Counted from the first letter of the stretch, positions 18,383 to 27,983 are shown. The stretch is DNA of 64,000 bases from Desulfocurvus vexinensis DSM 17965 (GCF_000519125.1 NZ_JAEX01000011.1:39667-103666); one strand, 5' to 3'. The notes: generated by a model from the sequence alone, not told the origin. Translations and numbers: made by a program.

Positions 18383-19717
18383 CTACCAGGCGCCCACGGC
18401 CTGCGGCCCGAGCACCAGGCTCGGCAGCCAGCACGACAGGGCCGGGACGTAGGTGGTCAAAAGCAGCACGGGGATGCCCACCCAGCACAGGTAGCGCAGC
18501 ATGATGGGCAGCACCTCCTGGTAGGTGCTGCCCGACAGCCGCGTGCCCACGAAGATGGACATGGCAAAGGGCGGGGTGATGACCCCCAGGCCCACGTTGA
18601 CGATGCAGATGGCCCCCAGGTGCACGAGGTTCACGCCCAGCCCGGTCATCAGCGGCAGCACCAGCGGCACGCTGAGGATCAGGATCGGGATGGCCTCCAC
18701 GAACATGCCCATGAGCAGCAGGAAGGCGTTCATGGACAGAAGGATCATGAACCGCGAATCGAAGGTGCCGAGCATCAGTTCGGCCAGGTGCTGGGCCACG
18801 CCCGCGCGCACCAGATAACGCCCGAGCACCGTGCCCGAGGCGATGAGCAGGGCGATGACGCCGATGGAGACCAGCGACCCGGCGATGGCCCGGTTCAGGC
18901 CCGGTAGGGTCAGCTTGCGGTAGACGAACAGGCCCACGAGCACGCAGTAGACCACGGCCACGGCCCCGGCCTCGTTGGGCGTGCAGATGCCCCCGTAGAT
19001 GCCCACCAGGATGACGATGGGGCAGCCCAGGGCGGGCAGGGCGCCCATGGTCGCGCCGCGCAGGCGGGCCAGGCGCTGGGGCAGGGTCATGTCCGGCTCG
19101 ACATGCTCGGCCTTGGCGGGGTCGATGTAGCGGTGGCAGATGCCGTAGTTGAGGATGGCGTAGCCCAGGGCCAGCAGCAGGCCGGGCACGACCGTGGACA
19201 GGAACACCGCCGCCACGGACTGCTGGGCCACCAGGCAGTAGATCAGCGCGGGCACGCTGGGCGGGATGAGGTAGCCCAGGAAGCTCGCGCTGCACAGCAC
19301 GGAGGTGGTGTACTCCTTGCGGTAGCCGTACTTCTCCAGGCGCGGCACCAGCAGCGGCACCAGGGCCGAGATGCAGGGCACCGACGAGCCCGTGAGCGCA
19401 CTCATGAACAGCGTGGCGATGATGCCCACCAGGGCCATGCCGCCTTTGACCTTGCCCACCAGCAGGTGCGAGAAGCCCACAATGCGGTCGGCCAGCCCGC
19501 CCTCGGAAATGAGGCTCCCGGCGAAGACGAAGAAGCCGATGGCCATGAGGGTGTAGCTGTTCAGGGAGTGGTAGAAGGTGCCGATGATGAAGGTGTCCGG
19601 CATGCCGGACACGCCCAGGCCCAGGCCCGTGCTGGCCAGGAACAGCCAGCCCAGGGGCACGGCCAGCACCAGGCCCGCCAGGAAGGCGCCCACGGCGAAA
19701 AGGACTCCGCTGGTCAT
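18383..19717 (-). CDS. TRAP transporter large permease (DctM family)
   Basis: This 444-residue inner-membrane protein has about 12 segments and the DctM landmarks GFFVFAGSLISEGGLADRIVGF, SALTGSSVPCISALVPLLVPRLEKYGY, ASGTVLGRYL and GLGVITPPFAMSIFVGTRLSG. It is the sodium-driven transport channel of a tripartite importer. The ATG at 19717 has GGAGGTGA 5 bases upstream and overlaps the dctQ stop by four bases. Open frame further upstream runs through dctQ and dctP in another phase and is not coding. Confidence 0.95.
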   Translation of the reverse strand: MTSGVLFAVGAFLAGLVLAVPLGWLFLASTGLGLGVSGMPDTFIIGTFYHSLNSYTLMAIGFFVFAGSLISEGGLADRIVGFSHLLVGKVKGGMALVGIIATLFMSALTGSSVPCISALVPLLVPRLEKYGYRKEYTTSVLCSASFLGYLIPPSVPALIYCLVAQQSVAAVFLSTVVPGLLLALGYAILNYGICHRYIDPAKAEHVEPDMTLPQRLARLRGATMGALPALGCPIVILVGIYGGICTPNEAGAVAVVYCVLVGLFVYRKLTLPGLNRAIAGSLVSIGVIALLIASGTVLGRYLVRAGVAQHLAELMLGTFDSRFMILLSMNAFLLLMGMFVEAIPILILSVPLVLPLMTGLGVNLVHLGAICIVNVGLGVITPPFAMSIFVGTRLSGSTYQEVLPIMLRYLCWVGIPVLLLTTYVPALSCWLPSLVLGPQAVGAW

Positions 19718-20244
19718 GGGGTCACCTCCGTGGCGGCGCCCGGGGCCTTGCGCAGGGCCGCGACGCCCGTGCCGACGCGGTGCGCGGCGTGGAGAGCGCA
19801 CAGCACAAGCATCAGGAAAACGGTCTGGCGGATCCAGCTGGTGTCGAACCAGCGCACCAGGGTGCCGTATTCGGGATATTTCAGGGCGTGGCGAAAGAGC
19901 TTGAAGCCCATGGGCAGCATGTAGACGATGATGCCCAGGGTCAGGGCGTCCACCCCCACGCGGTACACCTGCCGGGCCCGGGGGCGGCCCTCGAAGGCCA
20001 GGTCCATGAACACGTCCACCGAGGTGTGGGCCCCGGCGCGGGTGGTCAGGCTGATGGACAGGATCATGGTCGGCACGAAAAGGTACAGGGTCAGGTCGCC
20101 GAGCCACATGATTTCGAGGTGCAGGATGTAGCGGTTGAGGACCTGGGCGAAGGCCATGAGCGAGCAGAGCACGAGCCCGGAGTAGCACAGGGTGCTTTCC
20201 AGCAGCGCGATGGCCCGGATCAGGGTCAGGTAGAGTCGTTTCAT
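19714..20244 (-). CDS. TRAP transporter small permease (DctQ family)
   Basis: This 176-residue protein has four membrane segments and the DctQ signature MAFAQVLNRYILHLEIMWLGDLTLYLFVPTM. It joins DctM to form the membrane part of the importer. Its stop overlaps the dctM start (ATGA), so the two are translationally coupled. Ligand specificity cannot be read from it, but context suggests D-amino acids or their N-acyl forms. Confidence 0.93.
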   Translation of the reverse strand: MKRLYLTLIRAIALLESTLCYSGLVLCSLMAFAQVLNRYILHLEIMWLGDLTLYLFVPTMILSISLTTRAGAHTSVDVFMDLAFEGRPRARQVYRVGVDALTLGIIVYMLPMGFKLFRHALKYPEYGTLVRWFDTSWIRQTVFLMLVLCALHAAHRVGTGVAALRKAPGAATEVTP

Positions 20245-20310
20245 GCTGTCTCCCGGGGCTGTGGACCATGCGGGGGGCCGGGCGGCCCCCCGCTGCGGCG
20301 CGGGCCGGGC

Positions 20311-21381
20311 CTAGTTGGCGGCGCGGGCCTTGTCGCGGATGTCGGCCAGGGCCTGCTGGAGCTTGGCGCTCATGTCCTGGCCGGGGTAGTGCTGCTCCAG
20401 CCAGGGCTCGCACAGCTCCTTCCAGATGGGCGCCACGTCCGAGGCCTCGCGCAGGGCGTCGCGCTCGGCGTCGGTCAGGCGGACCACGGTGAACCCGGGC
20501 TGCTGCTCGAGCTTGCGGATGTAGTCGGCCTCGGCCTTGCGGTGCAGCTCGTTGGCGTAGTGCTGGGCCTCGGCGGCGGCGCGGGTGACTCCGGCCTTGA
20601 GCTCGTCGGGCAGGGCGTCCCAGGCGTCCTTGTTGATGGCCACGTTCTGGTTGTCCCAGCAGAAGTTGAGGTCGGAGTAGAACTTCATGACCTCGTAGTG
20701 CCGCTCGTCCACCAGGGATGGCCACATGGTCCAGCAGCCGTCCACCACGCCGCGCGACAGGGCGTTGTAGATTTCGGACCAGGGCAGGGTGGTCAGGGTC
20801 ATGCCCGTGCCCTTGCCCATGTTCTCCAGGGCGCGCACCAGGCCCAGGGAGCTGGACACGCGGATCTTCAGGTTCTTGAAGTCGGCGGTGGTGCGGATGG
20901 GCCGCACGGTGTTGCCGATGCCGTAGGCGCCCTGGGAGACGTGGAAGAGGGTGTGCATGCCCACTTCGTTGTAGGCCTTCTCGATGACCTCGGAGAGCAC
21001 GCCGGTTTCGGGGGCGAAGGCCAGCTCGGCCTCCTCCCAGGAGGCGATGGTCCAGGGCATCCAGTTGAGCACGCCGCCGGGAATCAGGCTCACGTAGGGC
21101 GAGAAGGTGCCGATGGTGATGCTGCCGTCCTGCACGCCGTGGAAGGTCTCGTCGTGGTTGCCCAGCAGACCGTCCACGAAGAGTTCGATCTCCACGCGGC
21201 CGTCGGTGTACTCCTTGGTCTTGTCGATGAAGTACTGGTAGGCCTGGTTGGCCAGGGGCCGGACCCAGGGCTGGCTGAAGGTCCACTTGTACTCGGCCTG
21301 GGCGGCGGCGGCGGGCGCCGCCAGGCCCATGGCCAGGACCAGGGCCAGGGCCAGGATCGTCAACAGGGACTTGGTTCGCAT
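20311..21381 (-). CDS. TRAP transporter periplasmic solute-binding protein (DctP family)
   Basis: This 356-residue protein begins with an Sec signal peptide (MRTKSLLTILALALVLAMG, cleavage after AAPAAAA near residue 27). The DctP pattern follows: VEIELFVDGLLGNHDETFHGVQDGSI, RTTADFKNLKIRVSSS, LTTLPWSEIYNALSRGVVDGCW with the ligand-anchoring Arg region, and a helical C-terminus. GGAGGAAC precedes the ATG. It captures the ligand for DctQM. The dsdA gene lies 55 bases upstream. Confidence 0.94.
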   Translation of the reverse strand: MRTKSLLTILALALVLAMGLAAPAAAAQAEYKWTFSQPWVRPLANQAYQYFIDKTKEYTDGRVEIELFVDGLLGNHDETFHGVQDGSITIGTFSPYVSLIPGGVLNWMPWTIASWEEAELAFAPETGVLSEVIEKAYNEVGMHTLFHVSQGAYGIGNTVRPIRTTADFKNLKIRVSSSLGLVRALENMGKGTGMTLTTLPWSEIYNALSRGVVDGCWTMWPSLVDERHYEVMKFYSDLNFCWDNQNVAINKDAWDALPDELKAGVTRAAAEAQHYANELHRKAEADYIRKLEQQPGFTVVRLTDAERDALREASDVAPIWKELCEPWLEQHYPGQDMSAKLQQALADIRDKARAAN

Positions 21382-21436
21382 GGCTGTTCCTCCGCGGAAA
21401 GGGTTGCTCGTGGCTGGAAGGTGACGGACTCGGGGC

Positions 21437-22834
21437 CTAGAACAATGGCGGCGCGCCGGGGCCTGCGCCGAGGGCGGCGGCCCGGGCCTCGTAGGCCGCC
21501 CAGGTTTCGGGGGGCACCATGCCCCCGCCCGTGGCCCAGACCAGGTGGGTCGTCGTGGGCAGCGCGCCCCGGGGCCCGGCGGCCTGGGCCATGGCCACCC
21601 GGCAGGCCCCCGGGAACCCGGCCAGCCCCGAGGGCTCCAGGCGCAGGCCCTCGGTCTGCTCCACCAGGGCCAGCAGCCGGAACAGGGTCTGGTCGCGCAC
21701 GGTGAACACGCCGTCGATGCAGTGCTCCAGCGCCCGGCCCACGAAGCCCGAGGGGCGGCCCACGGCCAGCCCGTCGGCCTCGGTGCGCCCGTCCAGGCCC
21801 AGGTCGCGCACGCTGATGGCCTCGTGCAGCCCGGTGCACAGGCCCACGAGCATGGACGGGGCGCTGGTGGGCTCGGCGAAGAAGCAGCGCACGGCGTCGC
21901 CGAAGGCCAGCTTGAGGCCCAGGGTCACGCCGCCGGGGCCGCCGCCCACCCCGCAGGGCAGGTAGACGCACAGCGGGTGGTCCATGTCCACGGTCAGGCC
22001 CTGCTCCTCGAACTGGGCCTTCAGGCGCTGCCCGGCCACGGCGTAGCCCAGGAACAGGTCGCGGGAGTTCTCGTCGTCCACGAAATGGCAGAACGGGTCG
22101 TCCTGGGCCTGCCTGCGGCCCTCGGCCACGGCCAGGCTGTAGTCTGCGGCGTGCTCCACCACCTGCACGCCCCTGGAGCGCAGCAGCGCCTTTTTCCAGG
22201 CCTTGGCGTCGGCGGACATGTGCACCGTGACCCGGAAGCCCAGGGCGGCGCCGATGATGCCGATGCTCAGGCCGAGGTTGCCCGTGGAGCCCACGGCCAC
22301 GCAGTAGCCCGCGAACAGCTCGCGCGCTGCCGGGGAGGCCAGCGCGGCGTAGTCGTCGCCGGGGCGCAGCAGGCCCCGGTCCAGGGCCACGGTCTCGGCG
22401 AGCTTGAGGATTTCGTAGATGCCGCCCCGGGCCTTGATGGACCCGGAGATGGGCAGGTGGCTGTCCAGCTTGACCAGCAGCCGCCCGGGGAAGGGCCGCC
22501 CGGCGGCCTGGGCCAGGGCCTCCTGCAACGCGGGCGCCGCGCGCAGGGCCGACTCGATGCGCCCGCCCTGGGGCGCGGTTTCGGGGAAGACCTGGGCCAG
22601 ATAGGGCCGGAAGCGCTCCAGCCGCGCGGCGGCGTCGGCCACGTCGGCGGGGCCCAGGGGCACCGTGGGCAGGGCCCGGCTGGCGGGCCAGGCCTGGGGG
22701 TTGACCCAAAACAATTCACGGGTCGCGGCCACGTCGGCCAACACGGGCCAGCGCCGCACAAGCTCCGGCAGGGCCGGGACCGGCCCGGGCCCCGGGCCGG
22801 TCCCGGGGGGGTGCTGCTGCAATTCTTCGCTCAT
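21437..22834 (-). CDS. dsdA: D-serine dehydratase (ammonia-lyase), PLP-dependent
   Basis: This 465-residue fold-type II PLP enzyme converts D-serine to pyruvate and ammonia. The PLP lysine is Lys134 in SGSIKARGG; a phosphate-binding loop is visible in [11 protein letters not shown], and [10 protein letters not shown] follows. Segments [20 protein letters not shown] and [14 protein letters not shown] are close to DsdA. The ATG at 22834 follows AAGG by 5 bases; a GTG two codons earlier lacks a ribosome binding site. It is the first gene of the D-amino-acid operon, and its product pyruvate enters the same pool as lactate oxidation. A LysR gene is divergent. Confidence 0.92.
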   Translation of the reverse strand: MSEELQQHPPGTGPGPGPVPALPELVRRWPVLADVAATRELFWVNPQAWPASRALPTVPLGPADVADAAARLERFRPYLAQVFPETAPQGGRIESALRAAPALQEALAQAAGRPFPGRLLVKLDSHLPISGSIKARGGIYEILKLAETVALDRGLLRPGDDYAALASPAARELFAGYCVAVGSTGNLGLSIGIIGAALGFRVTVHMSADAKAWKKALLRSRGVQVVEHAADYSLAVAEGRRQAQDDPFCHFVDDENSRDLFLGYAVAGQRLKAQFEEQGLTVDMDHPLCVYLPCGVGGGPGGVTLGLKLAFGDAVRCFFAEPTSAPSMLVGLCTGLHEAISVRDLGLDGRTEADGLAVGRPSGFVGRALEHCIDGVFTVRDQTLFRLLALVEQTEGLRLEPSGLAGFPGACRVAMAQAAGPRGALPTTTHLVWATGGGMVPPETWAAYEARAAALGAGPGAPPLF

Positions 22835-22862
22835 AACCACCTTGGATCGTTGTCGTTGGTTG

Positions 22863-22902
22863 CCTGGGTTTCCCAGGTTGCCAAGTTACCCTATCCAGGG
22901 TA
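22863..22902. promoter_or_regulatory. Two palindromic operators between dsdA and its LysR gene
   Basis: CCTGGG-TTT-CCCAGG (22863-22877) and TACCCT-ATCC-AGGGTA (22887-22902) lie side by side, centres about 25 bases apart, in the 121-base divergent intergenic region. Paired sites of this kind are typical LysR recognition and activation sites. Confidence 0.65.
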
Positions 22903-22955
22903 CGGCCCAGGAAACAAACGATGATTTTTCGTGCATGGATGAGGGAGATTAAACC

Positions 22956-23954
22956 ATGGACAAGCAGGTCGTGGCCCAGGCCCTGGGCGCGCTGCACACC
23001 TTCCTGCTGGTGGGGCGGCACATGAGCTTCACCCGCGCGGCGGCGGAGCTGTGCCTGACCCCGGGGGCCGTGAGCCACCGCATCCGGGGCCTGGAAGAGA
23101 CCCTGGGCTTTCCGCTGTTCCACCGCTTCACGCGGCGCATCGGCTTCACGCCCCAGGGCGAGGCGCTCTTCGGCGTGCTGGATCGGGCCCTGGGCGAGGT
23201 GGCGGCCCAGCTGCGCATCATCGGCAACCAGGGGCTCAACGGCGAACTGCGCGTGACCTGCCCGCCGTCCTTCGCCGGGGTCTGGCTGCTGGACCGGCTG
23301 CCCCTGTTCCGGCGGCGCTACCCGGGCATCAATGTGCATCTGCACTGCCGCAACGATCTGGTGGACTTCGAGCACGAGGATGTGGACCTGGCCATCTACT
23401 ACGGCCCGGGCAGCTACCCCGGGCTGCACGCCACCCTGCTGCTGGAGGAGTCCATGACTCCGGTCTGCTCTCCGGCCTATGCCGACCGTCACGGGCTGTG
23501 GGGCGACGCGCGCAAGCTGGCGGAGTGCACCTTCCTGCACGACAACGCGCCCATCCCCAGCGCCCAGCCGTATTCCGAATGGCAGATGTGGGCCGACGCG
23601 GCGGGCCTGCGCGGCCTGCCCTTCGAGCGCTGTTGCAGCTTCGACCGCTGGGAGCTGGCCGTGCGGGCGGCCCTGCGCGGCATGGGCATCGCCATGGGCC
23701 GGGGCCTGCTCATCCGCGACGCCCTCTACCAGGGCGAGCTGGTGCAGCCCTTCCCCCTGCGCGTGCCCACGGCCTCGTGCTACTCTGTCGTCACCCGCCC
23801 GCAGGACGCGACCACCCCGCGCATCGCGGCCCTGCGCGACTGGCTGGCCGAGCAGGCGGGCAGCGGCCCGGGCGCCGAGGCTCTGGGCGATCTTCCGGCG
23901 CCGCCCCCCGCCGCCCCCCGCCGCCTGGAGGGCCACTACTGCCGGGAGGATTGA
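22956..23954 (+). CDS. LysR-family regulator, DsdC-like
   Basis: The 332-residue protein has an N-terminal winged helix-turn-helix (about 12-70: FLLVGRHMSFTRAAAELCLTPGAVSHRIRGLEETLG) and a periplasmic-binding-like effector domain to about 300. It resembles the DsdC/GcvA branch. The ATG has GGGAG at 22940-22944. Its divergence from dsdA and the two palindromes between suggest it activates the D-amino-acid operon when D-serine or a related ligand binds. The last 30 residues are Pro/Ala-rich and probably disordered. Confidence 0.9.
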   Translation: MDKQVVAQALGALHTFLLVGRHMSFTRAAAELCLTPGAVSHRIRGLEETLGFPLFHRFTRRIGFTPQGEALFGVLDRALGEVAAQLRIIGNQGLNGELRVTCPPSFAGVWLLDRLPLFRRRYPGINVHLHCRNDLVDFEHEDVDLAIYYGPGSYPGLHATLLLEESMTPVCSPAYADRHGLWGDARKLAECTFLHDNAPIPSAQPYSEWQMWADAAGLRGLPFERCCSFDRWELAVRAALRGMGIAMGRGLLIRDALYQGELVQPFPLRVPTASCYSVVTRPQDATTPRIAALRDWLAEQAGSGPGAEALGDLPAPPPAAPRRLEGHYCRED

Positions 23955-24018
23955 GGCGCGGCGCCTGGCCGCGTGCCCGGTGCGCCCCGGCCTCCCGGGG
24001 CGCCCGGAACACCAGACG

Positions 24019-24055
24019 CAAGGCCCCCCGCCGGGATTCCCGGCGGGGGGCCTTG
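24019..24055. terminator. Long hairpin after the LysR gene
   Basis: A perfect 17-bp stem (24019-24035 with 24039-24055; CAAGGCCCC... outermost) has an ATT loop. There is no T-run, so it may act as an inefficient terminator or an mRNA 3' stabiliser. Confidence 0.55.
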
Positions 24056-24222
24056 GTGCATTCTGCCGCCGGGCGGGAGCCGGGGCAGGCAGGCCATGCG
24101 CCCTTCCCGGGCCCTGCTCCCGCAGGGAGCTCCACCCTGTTCGCGCTCTCTTTTCGTATTGATTCCGGACCGGTTGCGCTTTAGTTTGGCGCGCCTGAAC
24201 ACTGCACCCGGAGCACCGTCCC

Positions 24223-25107
24223 ATGTTCGTCGCCGAGCTTTCCGCCCTTGGGGCCGCGGCCTGCTGGTCCCTGGGCGGGGTCATCTCCGTGGGCCCGGCG
24301 CGGGCCCTGGGCGCCTTGCCCTTCAACCGCCTGCGCATCTCCATGGCCTTCGCCATGCTCGGGGCCATGGCCCTGGCCTCGGGCGGTTTTGCCACCCTCA
24401 CCTGGGCCCAAGGGGCCGTGGTCGCCCTGTCGGCCTTCATCGGCATCTTCGTGGGCGATACGGCCCTGTTCTCCGCCGTGCGCCGCCTGGGGCCCCGGCG
24501 CTCGGGCATCCTGTTCACGGCCAACGCGCCCATCACGGCCCTGCTCGGGGTGGTCTTCCTGGGCGAGCGGGTCTGCTGGCAGGTGCTGGCGGGCAGCGCC
24601 CTGACCATGACCGGCGTGGTGCTGGCCGTCTACTTCGGCCACGCCGCCGGGCGGCAGCACGAGTGGGAGCAGGTGCGCGGTCCGCTCGCCGTCGGCGTGC
24701 TCTTCGGCCTGTGCTCGGCCACCTGCCAGGCCGTGGGCAGCATCGTCATCAAGCCCGTGCTCGACGCGGGGGTCGATCCCGTGGCCGCCTCGGCCATGCG
24801 CTGCGGCGTGGCGGCGCTGGGGCTGTGGCTGGTCTCGGGCGGGCGCAGCGGCAGCCCGGTGCCCCTCACGGCGCGGCTTCTGGGCCGCGTGGCCCTGTCC
24901 GCCCTGGTGGGCATGGCCCTGGGCATGACCCTGCTGCTGCACGCCCTGGGTAACGGCCCGGCCGGGGTGGTGGCCATCCTCTCGGCCACCTCGCCCATCC
25001 TCATCCTGCCCGTGATCTGGATCGGCACGGGCCGCAGGCCCACGGGCGGAGCCATGCTCGGCGCGGTGCTGGCCGTGGCGGGCACGGCGCTGCTCATGCA
25101 GCGCTGA
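24223..25107 (+). CDS. EamA-family (DMT) transporter
   Basis: This 294-residue membrane protein has ten predicted segments in two EamA repeats (about 1-137 and 150-294). Each repeat starts with a small-residue-rich helix (ELSALGAAACWSLGG; AVGVLFGLCSATCQAVGS). Such proteins export or import metabolites such as amino acids or nucleotides; specificity cannot be inferred. It begins after a short spacer with weak ribosome binding, and converges on the HD-GYP gene. Confidence 0.88.
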   Translation: MFVAELSALGAAACWSLGGVISVGPARALGALPFNRLRISMAFAMLGAMALASGGFATLTWAQGAVVALSAFIGIFVGDTALFSAVRRLGPRRSGILFTANAPITALLGVVFLGERVCWQVLAGSALTMTGVVLAVYFGHAAGRQHEWEQVRGPLAVGVLFGLCSATCQAVGSIVIKPVLDAGVDPVAASAMRCGVAALGLWLVSGGRSGSPVPLTARLLGRVALSALVGMALGMTLLLHALGNGPAGVVAILSATSPILILPVIWIGTGRRPTGGAMLGAVLAVAGTALLMQR

Positions 25108-25156
25108 CGCGGGATGGCTGCTCCGGGGCTCCCGGAGTGCAGGGCGGACGGTCCGG

Positions 25157-26245
25157 CTAGTCCTGCCAGTTGCGGCGGATGGTCATCACGGTGTTGATGT
25201 TGGCGAAGAAGGCCTCGATGACCTGGGGGTCGAAGTGCGTGCCGCTGCCCTCGCGCAGGATGCGTCGGCAGGTGGGCTCGTCGAAGGCCTCCTTGTAGGT
25301 GCGCTCGCTGCCCAGGGCGTCGTAGACGTCCACCACGGTGACGATGCGCGCCTCGATGGGAATGGCCTCGCCCTTGAGGCCGCAGGGGTAGCCGGTGCCG
25401 TCCCAGCGCTCGTGGTGGTACAGGGCGATGGTCCGCGCCAGGGCCAGCAGGGCGTTGGGCTCGTCGCCCACGGGGGCCTGGGCCAGGCCGCAGACGTCCT
25501 GCTCGCTCTGGGCGTCGCGGGGGGTGAGGATCTCGTAGCCGATGCGGGTGTGGGTCTTCATGATCTCCCACTCCTCGGGCGTCAGCTTGCCGGGCTTGAG
25601 CAGGATGGAGTCGCGGATGCCGATCTTGCCCACGTCGTGCATGGGCGCGGCGTGGCGCAGCAGCTCGCAGCGCCGGGGGGGCAGGCCCATGGCCCCGGCC
25701 AGCACGGCGGCGATGTTGCCCACGCGGATGACGTGGTTGCCGGTCTCGTTGTCGCGGTATTCCGCCGCCTTGCCCAGGGTGTGCACGATCTCCAGCCGGG
25801 TGTGCTCCAGCTCCGCCGTGCGGCGGCGGACCATCTCCTCCAGGTGTTCGCGGTGCTCGCGGTTCTCGCGCAGCAGCCGGGCGCGCTCCAGGTTCTTGGT
25901 CAGGGTGTGCTCGAGCACGGCGAAGTCCGTCACCGGCTTGGGGATGAAGTCCCAGGCTCCGGCGCGCACGGCGCGCATGGCGTCCTCCACCAGCCCCACG
26001 CCCGAGAGTACGACGATGGGCAGCTCCGGGTGCGTCGCCCGGGCCCGGGCGATGAACTCGTAGCCGTCCATGACGGGCATGTTCAGGTCCACGAACACGA
26101 AGGCGGGCTGCGCGGCCTCCAGGAGGTCCAGGCCTTCCCTGCCGTTGGCCGCCAGCAGGGGCTCGTGCTCCAGGTCCTCGATGAAATCCGCCAGGCTGCG
26201 GCGCAGGAATTCTTCGTCGTCGATGATCAGGACGGTCAGGGGCAT
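25157..26245 (-). CDS. Response regulator with HD-GYP phosphodiesterase domain
   Basis: This 362-residue protein has a receiver domain (acidic pair IIDDEE, phosphoacceptor Asp53 in FVDLNMP, late Lys in FIPKPV), a coiled-coil linker about 125-165, and an HD-GYP domain. The catalytic HD is His203-Asp204 in MHDVGKIGI and the GYP motif is Gly285-Tyr286-Pro287 in WDGTGYP. It is expected to hydrolyse cyclic di-GMP when phosphorylated. ATG 26245 was chosen over 26320 because AAGGAA lies upstream and the receiver begins there (MPLTVLIIDDEEF). No partner histidine kinase is adjacent. Confidence 0.94.
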   Translation of the reverse strand: MPLTVLIIDDEEFLRRSLADFIEDLEHEPLLAANGREGLDLLEAAQPAFVFVDLNMPVMDGYEFIARARATHPELPIVVLSGVGLVEDAMRAVRAGAWDFIPKPVTDFAVLEHTLTKNLERARLLRENREHREHLEEMVRRRTAELEHTRLEIVHTLGKAAEYRDNETGNHVIRVGNIAAVLAGAMGLPPRRCELLRHAAPMHDVGKIGIRDSILLKPGKLTPEEWEIMKTHTRIGYEILTPRDAQSEQDVCGLAQAPVGDEPNALLALARTIALYHHERWDGTGYPCGLKGEAIPIEARIVTVVDVYDALGSERTYKEAFDEPTCRRILREGSGTHFDPQVIEAFFANINTVMTIRRNWQD

Positions 26246-26409
26246 GGGTGCGGCGTTCCTTGTTCCCGGAGCGGCCCAGGGCCTGACCGGCGTGGACCGG
26301 TGCGGCGGGCGGGTTTTCACGGCGCAACGCGCCGCGAAGCCGGGCGGGGGTGCCGTCCGGTTCCCCAGAATACCCCAATCCGGGGACGGGAATCAACCGT
26401 GATGGTGGA

Positions 26410-26961
26410 TCAGGGGCGGCCCGGCGGGTCCAGGCGCTTGGCGTAGATGATCTTGTGCTCGCCCGGGGCGTAGAAGCTCTTCATCATGGCGATGAGGGCG
26501 AAGCCCTTGTGCTCGTAGAAGGCGCGGGTGGGCTGGTACTGCCTGCGCGAGGAGGTTTCGGCCACCAGGGTCGTGGCCCGGGGGCCGCGCACGCGCCGCT
26601 CCACCTGCTCCAGCAGCGCGCTGCCCACACCCGCGCCGCGCCGCGACTGGTGCACGGCGATCCAGTAGAGGTCCACCCAGTCGGGGGCGTAGGTGGCCGG
26701 GCCGTAGCAGGCGAACCCCGCCATGGGCGCGGCCCCGGCGCCGCGTGCCACCTCATTGTCCGCGCTGTCTTCCGCAAACACGAAGAAGTACCCGCTGGGC
26801 TCGCCGTCGCGCAGGCGCTCCTCCACGAGGCTGCCAGCCATGTCCACCTCCGCCGGGGAGAAGAAGCCCGACGAGGCGGCTACGTCCATCACGGCCTGCC
26901 GGTCCTCGGGGCGGACGGTCTCGCGCAGGGCCAGGGCCCGCGCAGGGGCGCACGCGGCCAC
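26410..26961 (-). CDS. GNAT-family N-acetyltransferase (end of the KamA/ATP-grasp cassette)
   Basis: The 183-residue protein has the GNAT acetyl-CoA site in VHQSRRGAGVGSALLEQVE and FYEHKGF near the C-terminus. It starts with GTG two bases after the stop of the ATP-grasp gene, with AAGGCGG upstream, so it is translationally coupled. In the acetyl-beta-lysine pathway a GNAT enzyme (AblB) acetylates beta-lysine made by an aminomutase; here the cassette also holds two ligases, so the acetylated compound may be a beta-lysine conjugate. The substrate is inferred only from neighbours. Confidence 0.85.
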   Translation of the reverse strand: MAACAPARALALRETVRPEDRQAVMDVAASSGFFSPAEVDMAGSLVEERLRDGEPSGYFFVFAEDSADNEVARGAGAAPMAGFACYGPATYAPDWVDLYWIAVHQSRRGAGVGSALLEQVERRVRGPRATTLVAETSSRRQYQPTRAFYEHKGFALIAMMKSFYAPGEHKIIYAKRLDPPGRP

Positions 26962-26963
26962 GC

Positions 26964-27983
26964 TCAGGCCGCCTTGCGGGTCGGGGGGAAGCCGGGGCGC
27001 GCCACCCCGGCCTGGACGATGCGCATCACGGCCTCCTCGAAGCCCAGGCCCGCCCGGCGCAGGGCGGCCCGGAAGCCGCCGTCGGGCGACAGGCACGGGT
27101 TGGCGTTGACGTCGATGACCATGGGCACGCCGTCGGCGCCCACGCGGAAATCCACGCGCGCGTAGCCGCACAGGTCGAAGGCCCGCCAGCAGTCCAGGGC
27201 CGCGTCGGCCAGGGCCCGGGCCAGGGGCGCGTCGTCCGGGGTCAGCTCGAAGCTGCGCTGCGTGGAGCGGTAGGCCTGGCTGTCCTCCTCCCATTTGGCG
27301 GCGTAGCCCAGGATGCGCATCCCCTCGGCCCACTGCCCGGTGAAGAGCATCTCGGCCACGGGCAGCACCTGCGGGCCGCGGGGCCCGTCGAGCACGGCGA
27401 CGTTGAACTCGCGGCCCTCCACATAGCGCTCGGCGAAGCATTCGCCTCCGAGCAGAGGCGCGCGCTCGCGCAGCAGGGCGCAGAGCTCGCCCGCGCAGTC
27501 CACCCGGGGCACGGCGTCGTCGCCCAGGCCGATGGAGGCGTGCTCCCACACGGACTTGACGATGAACCGGCCCTGGGCGTCGGCCCCGGGGGCGCCCAGG
27601 GCGGAGAGGGTGCGCCAGTCGGGGGTGGGGATGCCCGCCGCGCGCAGCACGGCCTTGGCAAAGAGCTTGTTGGATGACAGGGCCATGGCCGAGGAGCCCG
27701 ACCCGGTGAAGGGCAGGCCCATGTCCTCGAGCAGGGCCGGGGCGTAGTGGATGCAGCGCCCGCCGCCCTCGCCGCCTTCCACGAGGTTGAAGACCACGTC
27801 GGGCGCGGCCCCGCGCAGGGCCGAGGCCGTGTCGGGCAGGTTCAGGGTGAAGGACACCGAGGCCGTGTCCAGCCCCAGGGTCTTCAGGGCCTTGCGCACG
27901 GCGGCGGCCTGGACCAGGGTGTCGCGGTCGTCGGCGCTGGCGCCGGGGCCGGGGCGGTTTTGCAGCAGCACGGCCCGTTTCAT
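26964..27983 (-). CDS. ATP-grasp ligase, D-Ala-D-Ala ligase-like (second of two)
   Basis: The protein has 339 residues. ATP-grasp features are FIVKSVWEHASIGL (nucleotide lysine), FAERYVEGREFNVAVL, and the metal-binding end YARVDFRV...VIDVNANPCLSPDGG. The last motif has DVNANP where D-Ala ligases have EINTLPG, so the substrate probably differs. It lacks the catalytic Ser/Tyr context of true Ddl. The start has GGGAGGG upstream and overlaps the previous stop (ATGA). It is the third gene of the KamA cassette and probably forms an amide or peptide bond to a beta-amino acid. Confidence 0.85.
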   Translation of the reverse strand: MKRAVLLQNRPGPGASADDRDTLVQAAAVRKALKTLGLDTASVSFTLNLPDTASALRGAAPDVVFNLVEGGEGGGRCIHYAPALLEDMGLPFTGSGSSAMALSSNKLFAKAVLRAAGIPTPDWRTLSALGAPGADAQGRFIVKSVWEHASIGLGDDAVPRVDCAGELCALLRERAPLLGGECFAERYVEGREFNVAVLDGPRGPQVLPVAEMLFTGQWAEGMRILGYAAKWEEDSQAYRSTQRSFELTPDDAPLARALADAALDCWRAFDLCGYARVDFRVGADGVPMVIDVNANPCLSPDGGFRAALRRAGLGFEEAVMRIVQAGVARPGFPPTRKAA

